64,000 nucleotides of DNA from Burkholderiaceae bacterium (GTDB lineage Bacteria > Pseudomonadota > Gammaproteobacteria > Burkholderiales > Burkholderiaceae_C), in assembly GCA_919902775.1 (NCBI GenBank), contig CAKKRJ010000006.1:1-64000 (forward strand), given 5' to 3'. Under the pieces are notes generated by a model. That model was not told the DNA's origin. It did not search any database and saw only the letters and a program-made list of their open reading frames with translations. The position numbers and the translations under genes were made by a program. Shown here piece by piece: positions 46,009-55,753 of this stretch (positions within the stretch are counted from its first letter, which is position 1; the number at the start of each line of letters is the position of its first letter).

Positions 46009-46102
46009 ATTGGATTTTTGTCCACCTCTTAGACGACTGGGGACACTCTTGATCCCTTTTTGACGGTCACGATTAGGCCCCTGGCGGGTCTGGAAAGTTT
46101 TT

Positions 46103-47137
46103 ATGGAGTTTTTCATCATCTCCATGCTCAATGGCCTCAGTTACGGGCTGTTGCTCTTCATGCTCAGCTCCGGTCTGACCTTGATTTTCAGCATGATGGG
46201 GGTGCTCAATTTTGCGCACGCCAGCTTTTATATGATCGGCGCCTATTTCGGCTACTCGTTGTCTGGCTTGATCGGTTTTTGGCCTGCGCTGGTCATCGCG
46301 CCGCTTCTGGTTGGCGCATGCGGCGCGGTGTTCGAGCGCATCACGCTGCGCAAGGTACACCCCTTTGGCCATGTGCCGGAGTTGCTGGTGACTTTCGGCT
46401 TGTCCTATGTTGTCCTCGAATTGATGCAATTGATCTGGGGTCGCACCGCCGTCGAGTTCGCGCCACCCGAGATTTTGCGCGGCGCGGCGTTCACACTCGT
46501 GAACCATTCTGTGCAGGGCCTGAGTCTGGTGATGGGGGCCGCTCCGAGCGAGATCTGCAGTGCGGCCGATGTGGCGATCCGCGTGGTGTGCTCACCCTTT
46601 CCAGCCACCCGGGGCTTCATGATGCTGGTCGCCCTGTTGATGCTGATGTCCTTGTGGCTCTTGCTGACCCGCACACGCATCGGCCTGGTCATTCAGGCCG
46701 CTTTGACGCACCCGGAAATGGTCGAATCCCTGGGGCACAACGTGCCGCGGGTCTTCATGTTGGTCTTTGGGGCCGGTACTGGCCTCGCCGGTCTGGCGGG
46801 GGTCATTGGTGGCAGCACCTTTGTCACGGAACCGGCCATGGCGGCCACGGTGGGATCGGTCATCTTTGTGGTGGTGGTGGTTGGGGGTATGGGCTCTTTG
46901 TCAGGGGCCTTCCTCGCATCGGTCTTGATCGGCGTGGTCCAGACATTCGCCGTGGCCATTGATTACTCTTTCCTGGTGCTGGCCAAAGACATGGGCTGGG
47001 CCTTGTCTGCGGCCATGCAAGACAACACCTTGGCCAAGCTGACGGTGTCGCAAGTCGCACCGATCCTGCCGTACCTGTTCCTGGTGCTGATTCTGATCTT
47101 CCGGCCCAAGGGTCTTTTGGGCACACGCGAGGGTTAA
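46103..47137 (+). CDS. livH: Liv-type ABC transporter permease, LivH family
   Basis: A 344-residue membrane permease. It begins MEFFIISMLNGLSYGLLLFM and shows the LivH stretches LTLIFSMMGVLNFAHASFYM, GMGSLSGAFLASVLIGVVQT and LILIFRPKGLLG. About eight spans. An insertion of about 40 residues (ASEICSAADVAIRVVCSPFP region) lengthens it over the usual 290-300. The livM gene starts four bases after its stop. Confidence 0.93.
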   Translation: MEFFIISMLNGLSYGLLLFMLSSGLTLIFSMMGVLNFAHASFYMIGAYFGYSLSGLIGFWPALVIAPLLVGACGAVFERITLRKVHPFGHVPELLVTFGLSYVVLELMQLIWGRTAVEFAPPEILRGAAFTLVNHSVQGLSLVMGAAPSEICSAADVAIRVVCSPFPATRGFMMLVALLMLMSLWLLLTRTRIGLVIQAALTHPEMVESLGHNVPRVFMLVFGAGTGLAGLAGVIGGSTFVTEPAMAATVGSVIFVVVVVGGMGSLSGAFLASVLIGVVQTFAVAIDYSFLVLAKDMGWALSAAMQDNTLAKLTVSQVAPILPYLFLVLILIFRPKGLLGTREG

Positions 47138-47140
47138 GTC

Positions 47141-48433
47141 ATGTCCGCTGTTTATCAATTCAAACCCTACAACGTCGGTCGCTGGGTCATCTGGAGCCTG
47201 TTTGCGCTGCTGCTGCTGCTGGCACCGCTGGTGTTCACCAGCAACCTGTCTACCACCATGCTGGCCCAGATGGGCATTGCCATCATCGCCTGCCTGTCCT
47301 ACAACATGCTGCTGGGGCAAGGCGGCATGCTCAGCTTCGGGCATGCGGTGTACACGGGCCTGGGCTCGTACATGGCCATCCACGCACTCAATGCGGTCAC
47401 CGAAGGCAGGCTCAACATCCCTGTGAGTCTTTTGCCTCTGATTGGCGGTCTGACGGGCATGGGCTTTGCCATCTTGCTCGGCTATGTCACCACCCGCAAA
47501 TCGGGCACCCCCTTTGCCATGATCACCATGGGCGTGGCGGAACTCGTGTTCGCGATGTCCCTGATGTTCTCTGAATTCTTTGGGGGTGAGGCCGGTGTGT
47601 CAGGCAACCGTGTGGCGGGCGATGCTTTTTGGGGCATCAACTACGGACCCCAAATTCAGGTGTACTACCTGATTGCCGCTTACACCTTTGTGTGCGTGGC
47701 CTTGATGTTCGCTTTCACGCAAACCCCTCTGGGCCGTATCCTGAATGCGGTGCGAGACAACCCTGAGCGCGTCGAATTCATTGGCTACAACACCCAGCGG
47801 GTGCGCTACCTGTCGTTCATCATTGCCGGTTTCTTTGCAGGTATTGCCGGCGGTCTGGGGGCGCTCAATTTCGAGATCGTCACGGCCGAAGTGGTTGGGG
47901 CAGGGCGGTCCGGGGCGTATTTGCTGTTCACCTTTTTGGGTGGCGCAACGTTCTTCTTCGGCCCGATCATCGGGGCCATTTTGATGGTCATCGCCTTTGT
48001 CCTCTTGTCTGAACTGACCAAAGCCTGGTTGCTGTACCTGGGGCTGGTGTTCCTGTTCATGGTCATGTACGCCCCGGGCGGCATTGCCAGCCTGATCATG
48101 ATGAACTTGCGCGTGGCCAAGTTCGGCAAACTGCGTCAAATCTGGACCAGCTACCTTGGCCTGGCCTTGACCGCCTTTGTCATGCTGGCGGGTGCGGGTG
48201 CCATGATCGAGATGGTCTACCACCTGCAGCTCAATTCGGCTTTGGGTGACACGGTCAAATTCATGGGGGCCACACTCAATGCCAAAGGGCTGGACAGCTG
48301 GTTTGGCTGTGCCTTTGTCATGCTGACCGGTCTGGGCTCGTTTGAGTTGTTGCGCCGCCAATATATGGTCGAGTGGGGTGCCATCCAGACCGAGATCGAA
48401 AAAGAAATCAAGCGCCGGGAGACTGCAGTATGA
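47141..48433 (+). CDS. livM: Liv-type ABC transporter permease, LivM family
   Basis: A 430-residue permease. LivM hallmarks are YNMLLGQGGMLSFGHAVYTG, AVRDNPERVEFIGYNTQRVR and FLGGATFFFGPIIGAILMVI. A C-terminal extension after about residue 320 adds further hydrophobic segments and a charged tail (EIEKEIKRRETAV). Its stop overlaps the livG start (ATGA at 48430-48433). Confidence 0.93.
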   Translation: MSAVYQFKPYNVGRWVIWSLFALLLLLAPLVFTSNLSTTMLAQMGIAIIACLSYNMLLGQGGMLSFGHAVYTGLGSYMAIHALNAVTEGRLNIPVSLLPLIGGLTGMGFAILLGYVTTRKSGTPFAMITMGVAELVFAMSLMFSEFFGGEAGVSGNRVAGDAFWGINYGPQIQVYYLIAAYTFVCVALMFAFTQTPLGRILNAVRDNPERVEFIGYNTQRVRYLSFIIAGFFAGIAGGLGALNFEIVTAEVVGAGRSGAYLLFTFLGGATFFFGPIIGAILMVIAFVLLSELTKAWLLYLGLVFLFMVMYAPGGIASLIMMNLRVAKFGKLRQIWTSYLGLALTAFVMLAGAGAMIEMVYHLQLNSALGDTVKFMGATLNAKGLDSWFGCAFVMLTGLGSFELLRRQYMVEWGAIQTEIEKEIKRRETAV

Positions 48434-49206
48434 GTACGACCTACGCATTGGAACTGAAAGATGTTCGCAAGAATTTCGGCAAAACCGAAATCATCCGCGG
48501 TGTGAACCTGGCGGTGCAAGCCGGTGAGCGGGTGGCTGTGATCGGCCCCAACGGCGCGGGAAAATCCACCTTGTTCAACCTGATCAGTGGCCGCTTTGGA
48601 CCGACCAGCGGTGACATCTTGCTGAATGGCCAAGCCATTCAGCACAAGAAGCCCTACGAGATCAACCGCATGGGTTTGTCGCGCAGCTTCCAGATCACCA
48701 ACATCTTCCCCAAGCTCAGCGTGTTCGAGAACCTGCGTTGCGCGGTGCTCTGGAGCCTGGGCTACAAATACACCTTCTTCAAGTTTCTTTCGGGACTGAA
48801 GGATGCCAATGAACGCGCCGAGCAGTTGATGGACATGATCCACCTCGATAAAAAACGCGATGTGCTGGCCATGAACCTGACCTACGCCGAGCAGCGTGCG
48901 CTGGAGATCGGCGTGACCATCGCGGGCGGTGCCGATGTGATCTTGCTGGACGAACCCACGGCCGGCATGAGCAAAAGCGAGACCTCGCGTTTCATTCGCC
49001 TGATCAAGGACGTCACCGTGGGCAAAACCTTGCTGACGGTGGAACACGACATGGGCGTGGTGTTCGGCCTGGCCGACAAAATTGCGGTGGTGGTTTATGG
49101 CGAAGTGATCGCCTTTGACACCCCAGAGGCGGTGCGTGCCAACGCGAAAGTTCAAGAGGCTTATCTGGGCTCCAGTGTGGCCGACAGCCAGGCAGGAGGC
49201 CACTGA
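48430..49206 (+). CDS. livG: Liv-type ABC transporter ATP-binding protein, LivG family
   Basis: A 258-residue ATPase. Walker A GPNGAGKST, a LivG-type signature LTYAEQRALEIGVTIAGGAD in place of LSGGQ, and Walker B VILLDEPTAGMS; the H-loop is VEHDMGVVF. ATG at 48430 overlaps the livM stop. It powers uptake with LivF. Confidence 0.94.
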   Translation: MSTTYALELKDVRKNFGKTEIIRGVNLAVQAGERVAVIGPNGAGKSTLFNLISGRFGPTSGDILLNGQAIQHKKPYEINRMGLSRSFQITNIFPKLSVFENLRCAVLWSLGYKYTFFKFLSGLKDANERAEQLMDMIHLDKKRDVLAMNLTYAEQRALEIGVTIAGGADVILLDEPTAGMSKSETSRFIRLIKDVTVGKTLLTVEHDMGVVFGLADKIAVVVYGEVIAFDTPEAVRANAKVQEAYLGSSVADSQAGGH

Positions 49207-49207
49207 G

Positions 49208-49903
49208 ATGCTCAAAGTAGACAACCTGCACGCCTATTACGGCAAAAGCCATGTGCTCCATGGGGTCAGCTTTGGCGTGGGCCAAGGCGAGATTGTGGCC
49301 TTGCTGGGCCGCAACGGCTCGGGCCGTTCGACCACCGCCAAAGCCATCATGGGTTTGGTCGATTGCCAAGGCAGCATCGACTGGAAAGGGCAAGCCATTC
49401 AGGGCAAGAAAGCCTATGAAGTGGCGCACCTGGGCATTGGTTATGTGCCCGAGAACCGCGACATCTTCCCCAAGCTCACCGTCAGTCAGAATCTGCAACT
49501 GGGGCAAAAGCGCAGCGGCAAAAACGGGCGTTGGTCTTTTGACGACATGTTCGCCATGTTCCCTCGCTTGAAAGAGCGCGAACACACCGAAGCTGGGGTT
49601 TTGTCGGGCGGCGAACAGCAAATGCTGACGCTTTGCCGCACCCTGATGGGGGATCCGGATCTGATCATCATCGACGAGCCGACCGAGGGCCTGGCCCCCA
49701 AAATCGTGGAGTTGGTGGGGCAGTACCTGGAGCAGCTCAAGAGCCGAGGAATCTCGGTCTTGTTGATCGAGCAAAAGCTCACCATTGCCATGAAAATTTC
49801 TGACCGTGCCCTGGTCATGGGCCATGGCAGCATCGTGTTTGAAGGCACGCCGCAGGCGCTGCGCGAGAACACGTACATCCGCAAAGAGTGGCTGGAGGTT
49901 TGA
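49208..49903 (+). CDS. livF: Liv-type ABC transporter ATP-binding protein, LivF family, Arg in Walker A
   Basis: A 231-residue ATPase. The signature LSGGEQQML, Walker B LIIIDEPTEGLAP and H-region LIEQKLTIAMKISD are normal. The Walker A reads GRNGSGRSTT (34-43): the invariant Lys is Arg40 (codon CGT). Such a change usually weakens ATP hydrolysis, so this site may be non-hydrolytic, with LivG providing the active one, or Arg may be tolerated in this subfamily. It starts one base after the livG stop. Confidence 0.93.
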   Translation: MLKVDNLHAYYGKSHVLHGVSFGVGQGEIVALLGRNGSGRSTTAKAIMGLVDCQGSIDWKGQAIQGKKAYEVAHLGIGYVPENRDIFPKLTVSQNLQLGQKRSGKNGRWSFDDMFAMFPRLKEREHTEAGVLSGGEQQMLTLCRTLMGDPDLIIIDEPTEGLAPKIVELVGQYLEQLKSRGISVLLIEQKLTIAMKISDRALVMGHGSIVFEGTPQALRENTYIRKEWLEV

Positions 49904-49909
49904 AAATTC

Positions 49910-49945
49910 GTCCCGATTGAGACAGTCGGGACTGTTCTTTCTTTG
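49910..49945 (+). terminator. terminator after the liv operon
   Basis: GTCCCGA (49910-49916) pairs with TCGGGAC (49926-49932), followed by TGTTCTTTCTTTG. The stem is short and the T-run is broken, so moderate confidence. Confidence 0.6.
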
Positions 49946-49954
49946 TTTGGCCAC

Positions 49955-49988
49955 TACAATCCCTAAAAAAGAACGGTCGTTCTTTTTT
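49955..49988 (+). promoter_or_regulatory. promoter with overlapping palindromic operator before the FadJ-like gene
   Basis: TACAAT at 49955-49960 is a good -10. Starting at 49965, AAAAAAGAACG faces CGTTCTTTTTT around GT, giving 11-base perfect arms. The palindrome would cover the transcription start, which suits a repressor, possibly a TetR-type fatty-acid regulator. The two-base centre makes a terminator hairpin unlikely. Confidence 0.6.
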
Positions 49989-50023
49989 GTACCCCGCTTT
50001 ATTTCACGCAAAGGAAGTGCAGC

Positions 50024-52135
50024 ATGTCAGCTGAATACAAAGTCCACGGCGATGTCGCGGTCATCACTTTGATGAACCCGCCCGTCAACGGTTTGGGTCT
50101 GTCCACCCGCATAGGCATCACCGATGGCCTGGAAAAGGCCAACAACGACGCGGCGGTCAAAGCCATCGTCATCACCGGAGGCGGCAAGGCCTTTTCGGGC
50201 GGGGCCGATATCCGCGAGTTTGGTTCGCCCAAGGCGATCCAGGAACCCAATTTGTTGAGCGTCATCCGCGCCTGCGAGAACTCGACCAAGCCCGTGGTCG
50301 CGGCCATCCACTCGGTCGCCATGGGCGGCGGACTGGAGCTGGCGCTGGGCTGCCATTACCGCATTGCGGCTCCTGGCACGTCGATTGCGCTGCCCGAAGT
50401 CAAACTGGGTTTGATTCCTGGCGCAGGCGGCACGCAGCGTTTGCCCCGCGTCATCGGGGTCGAGGCGGCGCTCAACATGATCGTCAGTGGCGAAGCCATC
50501 AAGAGCGAGATGCTGGCCATGTTGCCAGGCCAAAAACTGTTTGATGCGATGGCCAAATCGGCTGAAAGCCTGCCCGAAGAAGCCTTGGGCTTGGCACGCA
50601 AAGTGGCCGCTGCCCACGCCGATGGCAGCCCGCTGCCTTTGGTGCGCAACCTGCCCTGCAAACACCCTCAAGGCGATGCGTACTTCCAGTTCGCCCGCAA
50701 CATGGTCAAGGGCATGGCCAAAAACCTGCCCGCACCCGCCAAGTGCGTGGACGCGGTCGAGGCGGCCACGAAGAAGAAGTTTGAAGACGGCATGGTCATT
50801 GAGCGCGATATTTTCATGAACCTGATGCTGACGCCCGAGAGCCGTGCGCTGCGTCACATCTTCATGGCCGACCGTGCTGCCAGCAAAATTCCGGATGTGC
50901 CCGAAGACACGCCCAAGCGTGAGATCAAGAGTGTGGCCGTCATCGGTGCGGGCACCATGGGCGGTGGCATCTCGATGAACTTCCTGAACGCGGGCATCCC
51001 GGTCAAGATGCTGGAAATGAAGCAGGAGGCGCTGGACCGTGGCGTCGCCACCATCCGCAAGAACTACGAAGCGCAAGTCAAAAAGGGCAAGCTCAAGCCA
51101 GAGAAGTACGACGAGCGCATGGCGCTGTTGTCCACCACGCTGAGTTACGACGAGATCGGCCAAGCCGATTTGGTGATCGAAGCCGTGTTTGAAGAGATGG
51201 GCGTGAAAGAAGCCGTTTTCAAAGAACTGGACCGCGTGATGAAGCCCGGCGCGATCCTGGCCTCCAACACCTCCACACTCGACGTGAACAAGATCGCCAG
51301 CTTCACGAAGCGTCCACAAGACGTGGTGGGCATGCACTTCTTCAGCCCCGCCAACGTGATGAAACTGCTCGAAGTGGTGCGCGGTGCACAAACTGGCAAA
51401 GACGTGCTGGCCACCGTGATGGCCTTGGGCAAGAAGATCAAGAAGACCTCGGTGGTCTCTGGCGTGTGCGATGGTTTCATTGGCAACCGCATGATCGAGC
51501 AGTACAGCCGCCAAGCCGGTTTCCTGATCGAAGAGGGCTGCACGCCCGCGCAGGTGGACAAGGCCGTGGAGAAATTCGGCTTTGCCATGGGCCCATTCCG
51601 CATGGGCGATCTGGCCGGCAACGACATTGGCTGGGCCATCCGCAAACGCCGCTACCAAGAAAAGCCTGACCTCAAATACAGCAAGACCGCCGATTTGCTG
51701 TGCGAGATGGGGCGCTACGGTCAGAAGACCGGTGCCGGTTGGTACGACTACCAGGCAGGCAAACGCGATGCGATCCCCAGCGCTGTGGTGGTGGAGATGA
51801 TCGAAAAGCATCGCGCTGCCTTGGGCATCGCGCCGCGCAAGATTTCCGATGAAGAAATCGTGCAGCGTTTGGTGTATTCGCTCGTCAATGAAGCCGCCCA
51901 CATTCTGGAAGAAGGCATTGCCAGCAAGGCCAGCGACATCGACATGGTGTACCTGACCGGTTACGGCTTCCCGCTGTGGCGCGGTGGCCCCATGGTTTAT
52001 GCCGACACCGTGGGCTTGTTCAACGTGGCCGAAGCCATGAAGCGTTTTGCCAAAAATCCGCACGACGATGCCAAGTTCTGGCAACCCGCGCCCCTGTTGG
52101 CGCGTTTGGTGGCCGAAGGCAAGACATTCAACTGA
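50024..52135 (+). CDS. bifunctional enoyl-CoA hydratase / 3-hydroxyacyl-CoA dehydrogenase, FadJ-like
   Basis: 703 residues. The N-terminal crotonase domain contains GGGKAFSGGADIREFG and IHSVAMGGGLELALGCHYRI with LGLIPGAGGTQRLPR. The NAD-binding dehydrogenase domain is at about 300-480 (VAVIGAGTMGGGISMNFLNA) and two C-terminal 3HCDH domains carry VSGVCDGFIGNRMIEQYSRQ and TGYGFPLWRGGPM. It catalyses hydration and oxidation in beta-oxidation. The gene leads the catabolic run, with the thiolase gene 59 bases downstream. Confidence 0.93.
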   Translation: MSAEYKVHGDVAVITLMNPPVNGLGLSTRIGITDGLEKANNDAAVKAIVITGGGKAFSGGADIREFGSPKAIQEPNLLSVIRACENSTKPVVAAIHSVAMGGGLELALGCHYRIAAPGTSIALPEVKLGLIPGAGGTQRLPRVIGVEAALNMIVSGEAIKSEMLAMLPGQKLFDAMAKSAESLPEEALGLARKVAAAHADGSPLPLVRNLPCKHPQGDAYFQFARNMVKGMAKNLPAPAKCVDAVEAATKKKFEDGMVIERDIFMNLMLTPESRALRHIFMADRAASKIPDVPEDTPKREIKSVAVIGAGTMGGGISMNFLNAGIPVKMLEMKQEALDRGVATIRKNYEAQVKKGKLKPEKYDERMALLSTTLSYDEIGQADLVIEAVFEEMGVKEAVFKELDRVMKPGAILASNTSTLDVNKIASFTKRPQDVVGMHFFSPANVMKLLEVVRGAQTGKDVLATVMALGKKIKKTSVVSGVCDGFIGNRMIEQYSRQAGFLIEEGCTPAQVDKAVEKFGFAMGPFRMGDLAGNDIGWAIRKRRYQEKPDLKYSKTADLLCEMGRYGQKTGAGWYDYQAGKRDAIPSAVVVEMIEKHRAALGIAPRKISDEEIVQRLVYSLVNEAAHILEEGIASKASDIDMVYLTGYGFPLWRGGPMVYADTVGLFNVAEAMKRFAKNPHDDAKFWQPAPLLARLVAEGKTFN

Positions 52136-52194
52136 TCACATAATTTTTGCGGGACAGCCCACATGTGCTGTCCCCGACATGAAAGGTTTCCATC

Positions 52195-53370
52195 ATGACG
52201 AATGTAGTCATTGTTTCTACCGCACGCACCCCTTTGGCCAAGAGCTGGAAGGGTTCCTTCAACATGACCCATGGCGCCACTTTGGGCGGCCACGCGGTGC
52301 AGCACGCTGTGGCCCGCGCCGGCATTGACGCCGCTGAGGTCGAAGACGTGATCATGGGCTGTGCCACCCCCGAAGGCGCGACGGGTGCCAACATCGCCCG
52401 CCAGATCGCGCTCAAAGCCGGGCTGCCGATTTCGGTCTCGGGCATGACCGTGAACCGGTTTTGCTCTTCTGGCCTGCAAACCATTGCCCTGGCTGCGCAG
52501 CGCATCATCGCGGGCGAAGGCCAGGTTTACGTGGCCGGTGGCGTGGAAAGCATTTCCTGCGTGCAGCAAGAGATGAACACGCACATGCTGCAGGATCTGG
52601 CCCTGGCCAAACAAAAGCCAGAGATTTACTGGAACATGTTGCAAACCGCCGAGCAAGTGGCCAAGCGCTACAAAATCGGCCGCGACGTGATGGACGCTTA
52701 TGGTGCGGCCAGCCAGCAAAAAGCCTGCGCTGCGCAAGCCGCTGGCTTGTTCGATGCCGAAATCGCGCCGATCACCGTCACACAAGGCGTGATCGACAAG
52801 GTCATGGGCCTGACCACCAAACAGGTGACCGTGAGCGCGGACGAAGGCCTGCGCGAAGGCACCACCGTGGAAGCCATCAGCGGCCTGCGCTCGGCTTTGC
52901 CGGGTGGCCTGGTCACGGCAGGCAATGCCAGCCAGTTTTCGGACGGTGCCGGTGCCTGCGTCCTGATGGATGAAAAACTGGCCGAACAACGCGGCATGAA
53001 ACCGCTGGGCCGTTTTCTGGGCTTTGCTGTGGCTGGTTGCGAACCTGACGAGATGGGCATTGGCCCCGTGTACGCCGTGCCCAAAGCACTGGCGCGTCTG
53101 GGCCTCACAGTCAACGACATCGACTTGTGGGAACTGAACGAAGCGTTTGCGGTGCAGGTGCTGTACTGCCGCGACAAGCTGGGCATCCCGGCCGATCGCC
53201 TGAACGTCAACGGTGGCGCGATTGCTGTGGGGCATCCCTACGGCGTGTCGGGCCAGCGCCTGACGGGCCATGCCCTGATCGAAGGCAAACGCCGTGGTGC
53301 CAAGCGCGTGGCGGTGACCATGTGCATTGGCGGCGGCATGGGCGCTTGCGGCATTTTTGAAGTGCTGTGA
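52195..53370 (+). CDS. acetyl-CoA acyltransferase (thiolase), FadA-like
   Basis: A 391-residue thiolase. The nucleophile Cys90 is in NRFCSSGLQ, the His is in VGHPYGVSG and the second Cys in [17 protein letters not shown] is also present. It cleaves 3-ketoacyl-CoA (beta-oxidation). It is paired with the FadJ-like gene and followed by a strong terminator. Confidence 0.94.
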   Translation: MTNVVIVSTARTPLAKSWKGSFNMTHGATLGGHAVQHAVARAGIDAAEVEDVIMGCATPEGATGANIARQIALKAGLPISVSGMTVNRFCSSGLQTIALAAQRIIAGEGQVYVAGGVESISCVQQEMNTHMLQDLALAKQKPEIYWNMLQTAEQVAKRYKIGRDVMDAYGAASQQKACAAQAAGLFDAEIAPITVTQGVIDKVMGLTTKQVTVSADEGLREGTTVEAISGLRSALPGGLVTAGNASQFSDGAGACVLMDEKLAEQRGMKPLGRFLGFAVAGCEPDEMGIGPVYAVPKALARLGLTVNDIDLWELNEAFAVQVLYCRDKLGIPADRLNVNGGAIAVGHPYGVSGQRLTGHALIEGKRRGAKRVAVTMCIGGGMGACGIFEVL

Positions 53371-53396
53371 CCTTCGGTTGCGTCGATGCTTGATCC

Positions 53397-53440
53397 CAAA
53401 AAGGGCAGGGGCACAAATGGCCTCTGCCTTTTTTTTTGCG
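53397..53440 (+). terminator. intrinsic terminator after the thiolase gene
   Basis: GGGCAGGGGC, loop ACAAAT, GGCCTCTGCC, then T8-9. A strong Rho-independent terminator 27 bases after the stop, so the acyl-CoA dehydrogenase gene downstream has its own promoter. Confidence 0.85.
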
Positions 53441-53450
53441 CCATGCCCCC

Positions 53451-53527
53451 GTAGGTCGGTGGCTTCAGCCCCGACATGGGCCTGCGCCAGTGCCCACGAA
53501 TGCCGGACCTGAAGGTGCCGACCTACG
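53451..53527. repeat. REP-like inverted pair, family B
   Basis: The reverse unit 53451-53479 reads GTAGGTCGGTGGCTTCAGC followed by CCCGACATG. The forward unit 53501-53527 reads TGCCGGACCTGAAGGTGCC followed by GACCTAC and is more degenerate. They follow the thiolase terminator in the 224-base gap before the dehydrogenase gene. A further GCGGTCGGAGACCGCTCCTCC at about 53551-53571 may be a decayed family A unit. Confidence 0.75.
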
Positions 53528-53594
53528 AGGGATCGACCGACAACTGCAACGCGGTCGGAGACCGCTCCTCCATTCAGAACTTGAAAGTTGAATC

Positions 53595-55436
53595 ATGAGT
53601 TTGCGCCCCACCCTTGATTTTTTGCTGCACGATTGGCTGAAGGTCGAAAGCCTGCAGTCCCGTGAGCGTTTTGCTGACCATTCACGCGAAACTTTTGATG
53701 CGGTGCTGGACACCTGCGAGCGCATTGCGCGCGAGAAATACGCACCGTTCAACCGCTTGGTGGACACGCAAGAGCCGCACTTTGACGGCGAAAATGTCAT
53801 CTTGCCGCAGGCCACGCACGACGCGTACAAGGCCTATGCCGAATCGGGCATGCTGAGCGCCGCGCAGGACTATGACATCGGTGGCATGCAATTGCCCTAC
53901 ACGGTCGAAGCGGCCGCCAACGCTTTTTTTGCCATGGCCTCGGCCGGCATTGGCTCGGGCATGTTGACCAGCGGCAATGCCAATTTGCTGATGGCGCACG
54001 GCACCGATCTGCAAAAACAGGTGTTTGCTGCCCACGAATTCACAGGTCGCTTTTCGGGCACCATGTGCCTGAGCGAGCCCCAGGCCGGATCGTCGCTCAG
54101 CGACGTGATGACCCGCGCCACACCCGACGGTGCCGACTTTGAAGCCGAACCCCTGGGCGCGCGCTACCGCCTGCGGGGCAACAAGATGTGGATTTCTTCG
54201 GGCGAGCATGATCTGTCCGAAAACATCATTCACCTGGTGTTGGCCAAGATCCCCGATGCCCATGGCCAACTGGTGCCGGGTGTCAAAGGCATTTCGCTGT
54301 TCATCGTGCCGAAAAAACTGGTGGACACCGAAGGCCGGTTGACGGGTGAGCGCAACGACGTGGCCCTGGCGGGGCTGAACCACAAGTGTGGTTGGCGCGG
54401 CACGACCAACACGCTGCTCAACTTTGGCGAAGGCAAATACCCGGTGCGTGGCCAGGCGGGTGCTGGCCTGGACGGTGCGGGCAGCGGCGCCATCGGTTAC
54501 CTCGTCGGCAAACCCGGCGAAGGCCTGCGTTGCATGTTCCACATGATGAACGAGGCCCGGATTGGCGTGGGCATGGCCGCCACCATGCTGGGCATGGCGG
54601 GCTACTACGCCAGCCTGGAGTACGCGAAGAACCGTCCGCAGGGCCGACCGACCGGTGCCGGTGGCAAGGACGCCAGCCGCCCGCAGGTGCGCATCATCGA
54701 GCACGCCGATATCAAGCGCATGCTGCTGGCCCAAAAGGCCTATTCGGAAGGTGCTTTGGCACTGGCTTTGTACGGCGCACGTCTGGTGGACGAGCAGCAC
54801 ACCGGCACCGCAGAAGATGCCGATGTGGCGCGATTGCTGCTTGAAGTGCTCACGCCCATCGTCAAGAGTTTCCCCAGCGAATGGTGCCTGGAGGCGAACA
54901 GCCTGGCCATCCAGATCCACGGCGGCTATGGCTACACGCGCGACTTTCCGGTGGAACAGTACTGGCGTGACAACCGCCTGAACATGATCCACGAAGGGAC
55001 GCATGGTATCCAGGCCATGGACCTGCTGGGCCGCAAAGTGTTGATGGAAAATGGCCGCGGCCTGAAATTGCTGGCCGAGCGCATGCTGGCCACTGCTGGC
55101 AAGGCTGAAACCGACTGGGGCCCCGAAGCTGCAGCCTTGCGCGATGCCATGGCACAAATCGGTCAAGCCACCGAGCAAGCCTGGACCGGCGCAGAACCAG
55201 CTCAGGCCCTGGCCAATGCGGTGCCCTACCTGCAGGCTTTTGGTCACACAGTCATTGCCTGGATCTGGCTCGATGTGGCCAGCAGTTTGGGTCAGGACAA
55301 GAGCCCGGCTGCCCAAGGCCGCAAAGCCGCCTGCCGTTATTTCTTCCGCTATGAATTGCCCAAAATCGGGGCCTGGCTCAATGTGGTGAGCAGCCGTGAC
55401 CCGACTTGCGTCGACTTGCCAGAGGACGCATTTTGA
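53595..55436 (+). CDS. acyl-CoA dehydrogenase, long bacterial form
   Basis: A 613-residue FAD enzyme with the extended N-terminus and C-terminal domain of the about 600-residue bacterial class. MCLSEPQAGSSLSDV lies in the FAD/substrate-binding sheet; FPVEQYWRDNRLNMIHEGTH carries the probable catalytic Glu; IQIHGGYGYTRD is conserved. It forms the enoyl-CoA at the first beta-oxidation step. Its TGA shares one base with the next ATG (55436). Confidence 0.93.
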   Translation: MSLRPTLDFLLHDWLKVESLQSRERFADHSRETFDAVLDTCERIAREKYAPFNRLVDTQEPHFDGENVILPQATHDAYKAYAESGMLSAAQDYDIGGMQLPYTVEAAANAFFAMASAGIGSGMLTSGNANLLMAHGTDLQKQVFAAHEFTGRFSGTMCLSEPQAGSSLSDVMTRATPDGADFEAEPLGARYRLRGNKMWISSGEHDLSENIIHLVLAKIPDAHGQLVPGVKGISLFIVPKKLVDTEGRLTGERNDVALAGLNHKCGWRGTTNTLLNFGEGKYPVRGQAGAGLDGAGSGAIGYLVGKPGEGLRCMFHMMNEARIGVGMAATMLGMAGYYASLEYAKNRPQGRPTGAGGKDASRPQVRIIEHADIKRMLLAQKAYSEGALALALYGARLVDEQHTGTAEDADVARLLLEVLTPIVKSFPSEWCLEANSLAIQIHGGYGYTRDFPVEQYWRDNRLNMIHEGTHGIQAMDLLGRKVLMENGRGLKLLAERMLATAGKAETDWGPEAAALRDAMAQIGQATEQAWTGAEPAQALANAVPYLQAFGHTVIAWIWLDVASSLGQDKSPAAQGRKAACRYFFRYELPKIGAWLNVVSSRDPTCVDLPEDAF

Positions 55437-55741
55437 TGATCCGGCACATCGTGATGTGGAGCTTGCACGAGCAAGCCGAAGGGGCTGACAAGGCCAGCAA
55501 CCTCGACAAAGCCAAGGCCTTGCTGTTGTCATGTGCACAGGTGGTGCCCGGTATTGCCACGTTTGAAGTCGCCATTGCGACGCCCGGCATGGATTGCACG
55601 AATGATTTGGTGCTCCACATGCTGGTGGATGACGCGCAGGTGCTAGCGGCTTATCAGAATCACCCGCAACATGTGGCCATCAAGCCCTTCATGAAAGCCG
55701 TCGTCAAAGAGCGACGCTGCATGGATTTCATTGTCGAATAA
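55436..55741 (+). CDS. Dabb-family (stress-responsive A/B barrel) small protein
   Basis: 101 residues. Dabb-domain pattern: IRHIVMWSLHEQAEGADKAS, VVPGIATFEVAIATPGMDCT, and LAAYQNHPQHVAIKPFMKAV. Members are dimeric alpha/beta barrels; some are cyclases or degradative enzymes, most are uncharacterised. The ATG overlaps the dehydrogenase stop, so the two are translationally coupled. Confidence 0.9.
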   Translation: MIRHIVMWSLHEQAEGADKASNLDKAKALLLSCAQVVPGIATFEVAIATPGMDCTNDLVLHMLVDDAQVLAAYQNHPQHVAIKPFMKAVVKERRCMDFIVE

Positions 55742-55753
55742 GAGGAATAAACC

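Noticed and set aside
50027..52084. Long open frame antisense to the FadJ-like gene
   Set aside because: Conserved domains are on the plus strand; the minus frame is a codon-bias artefact.
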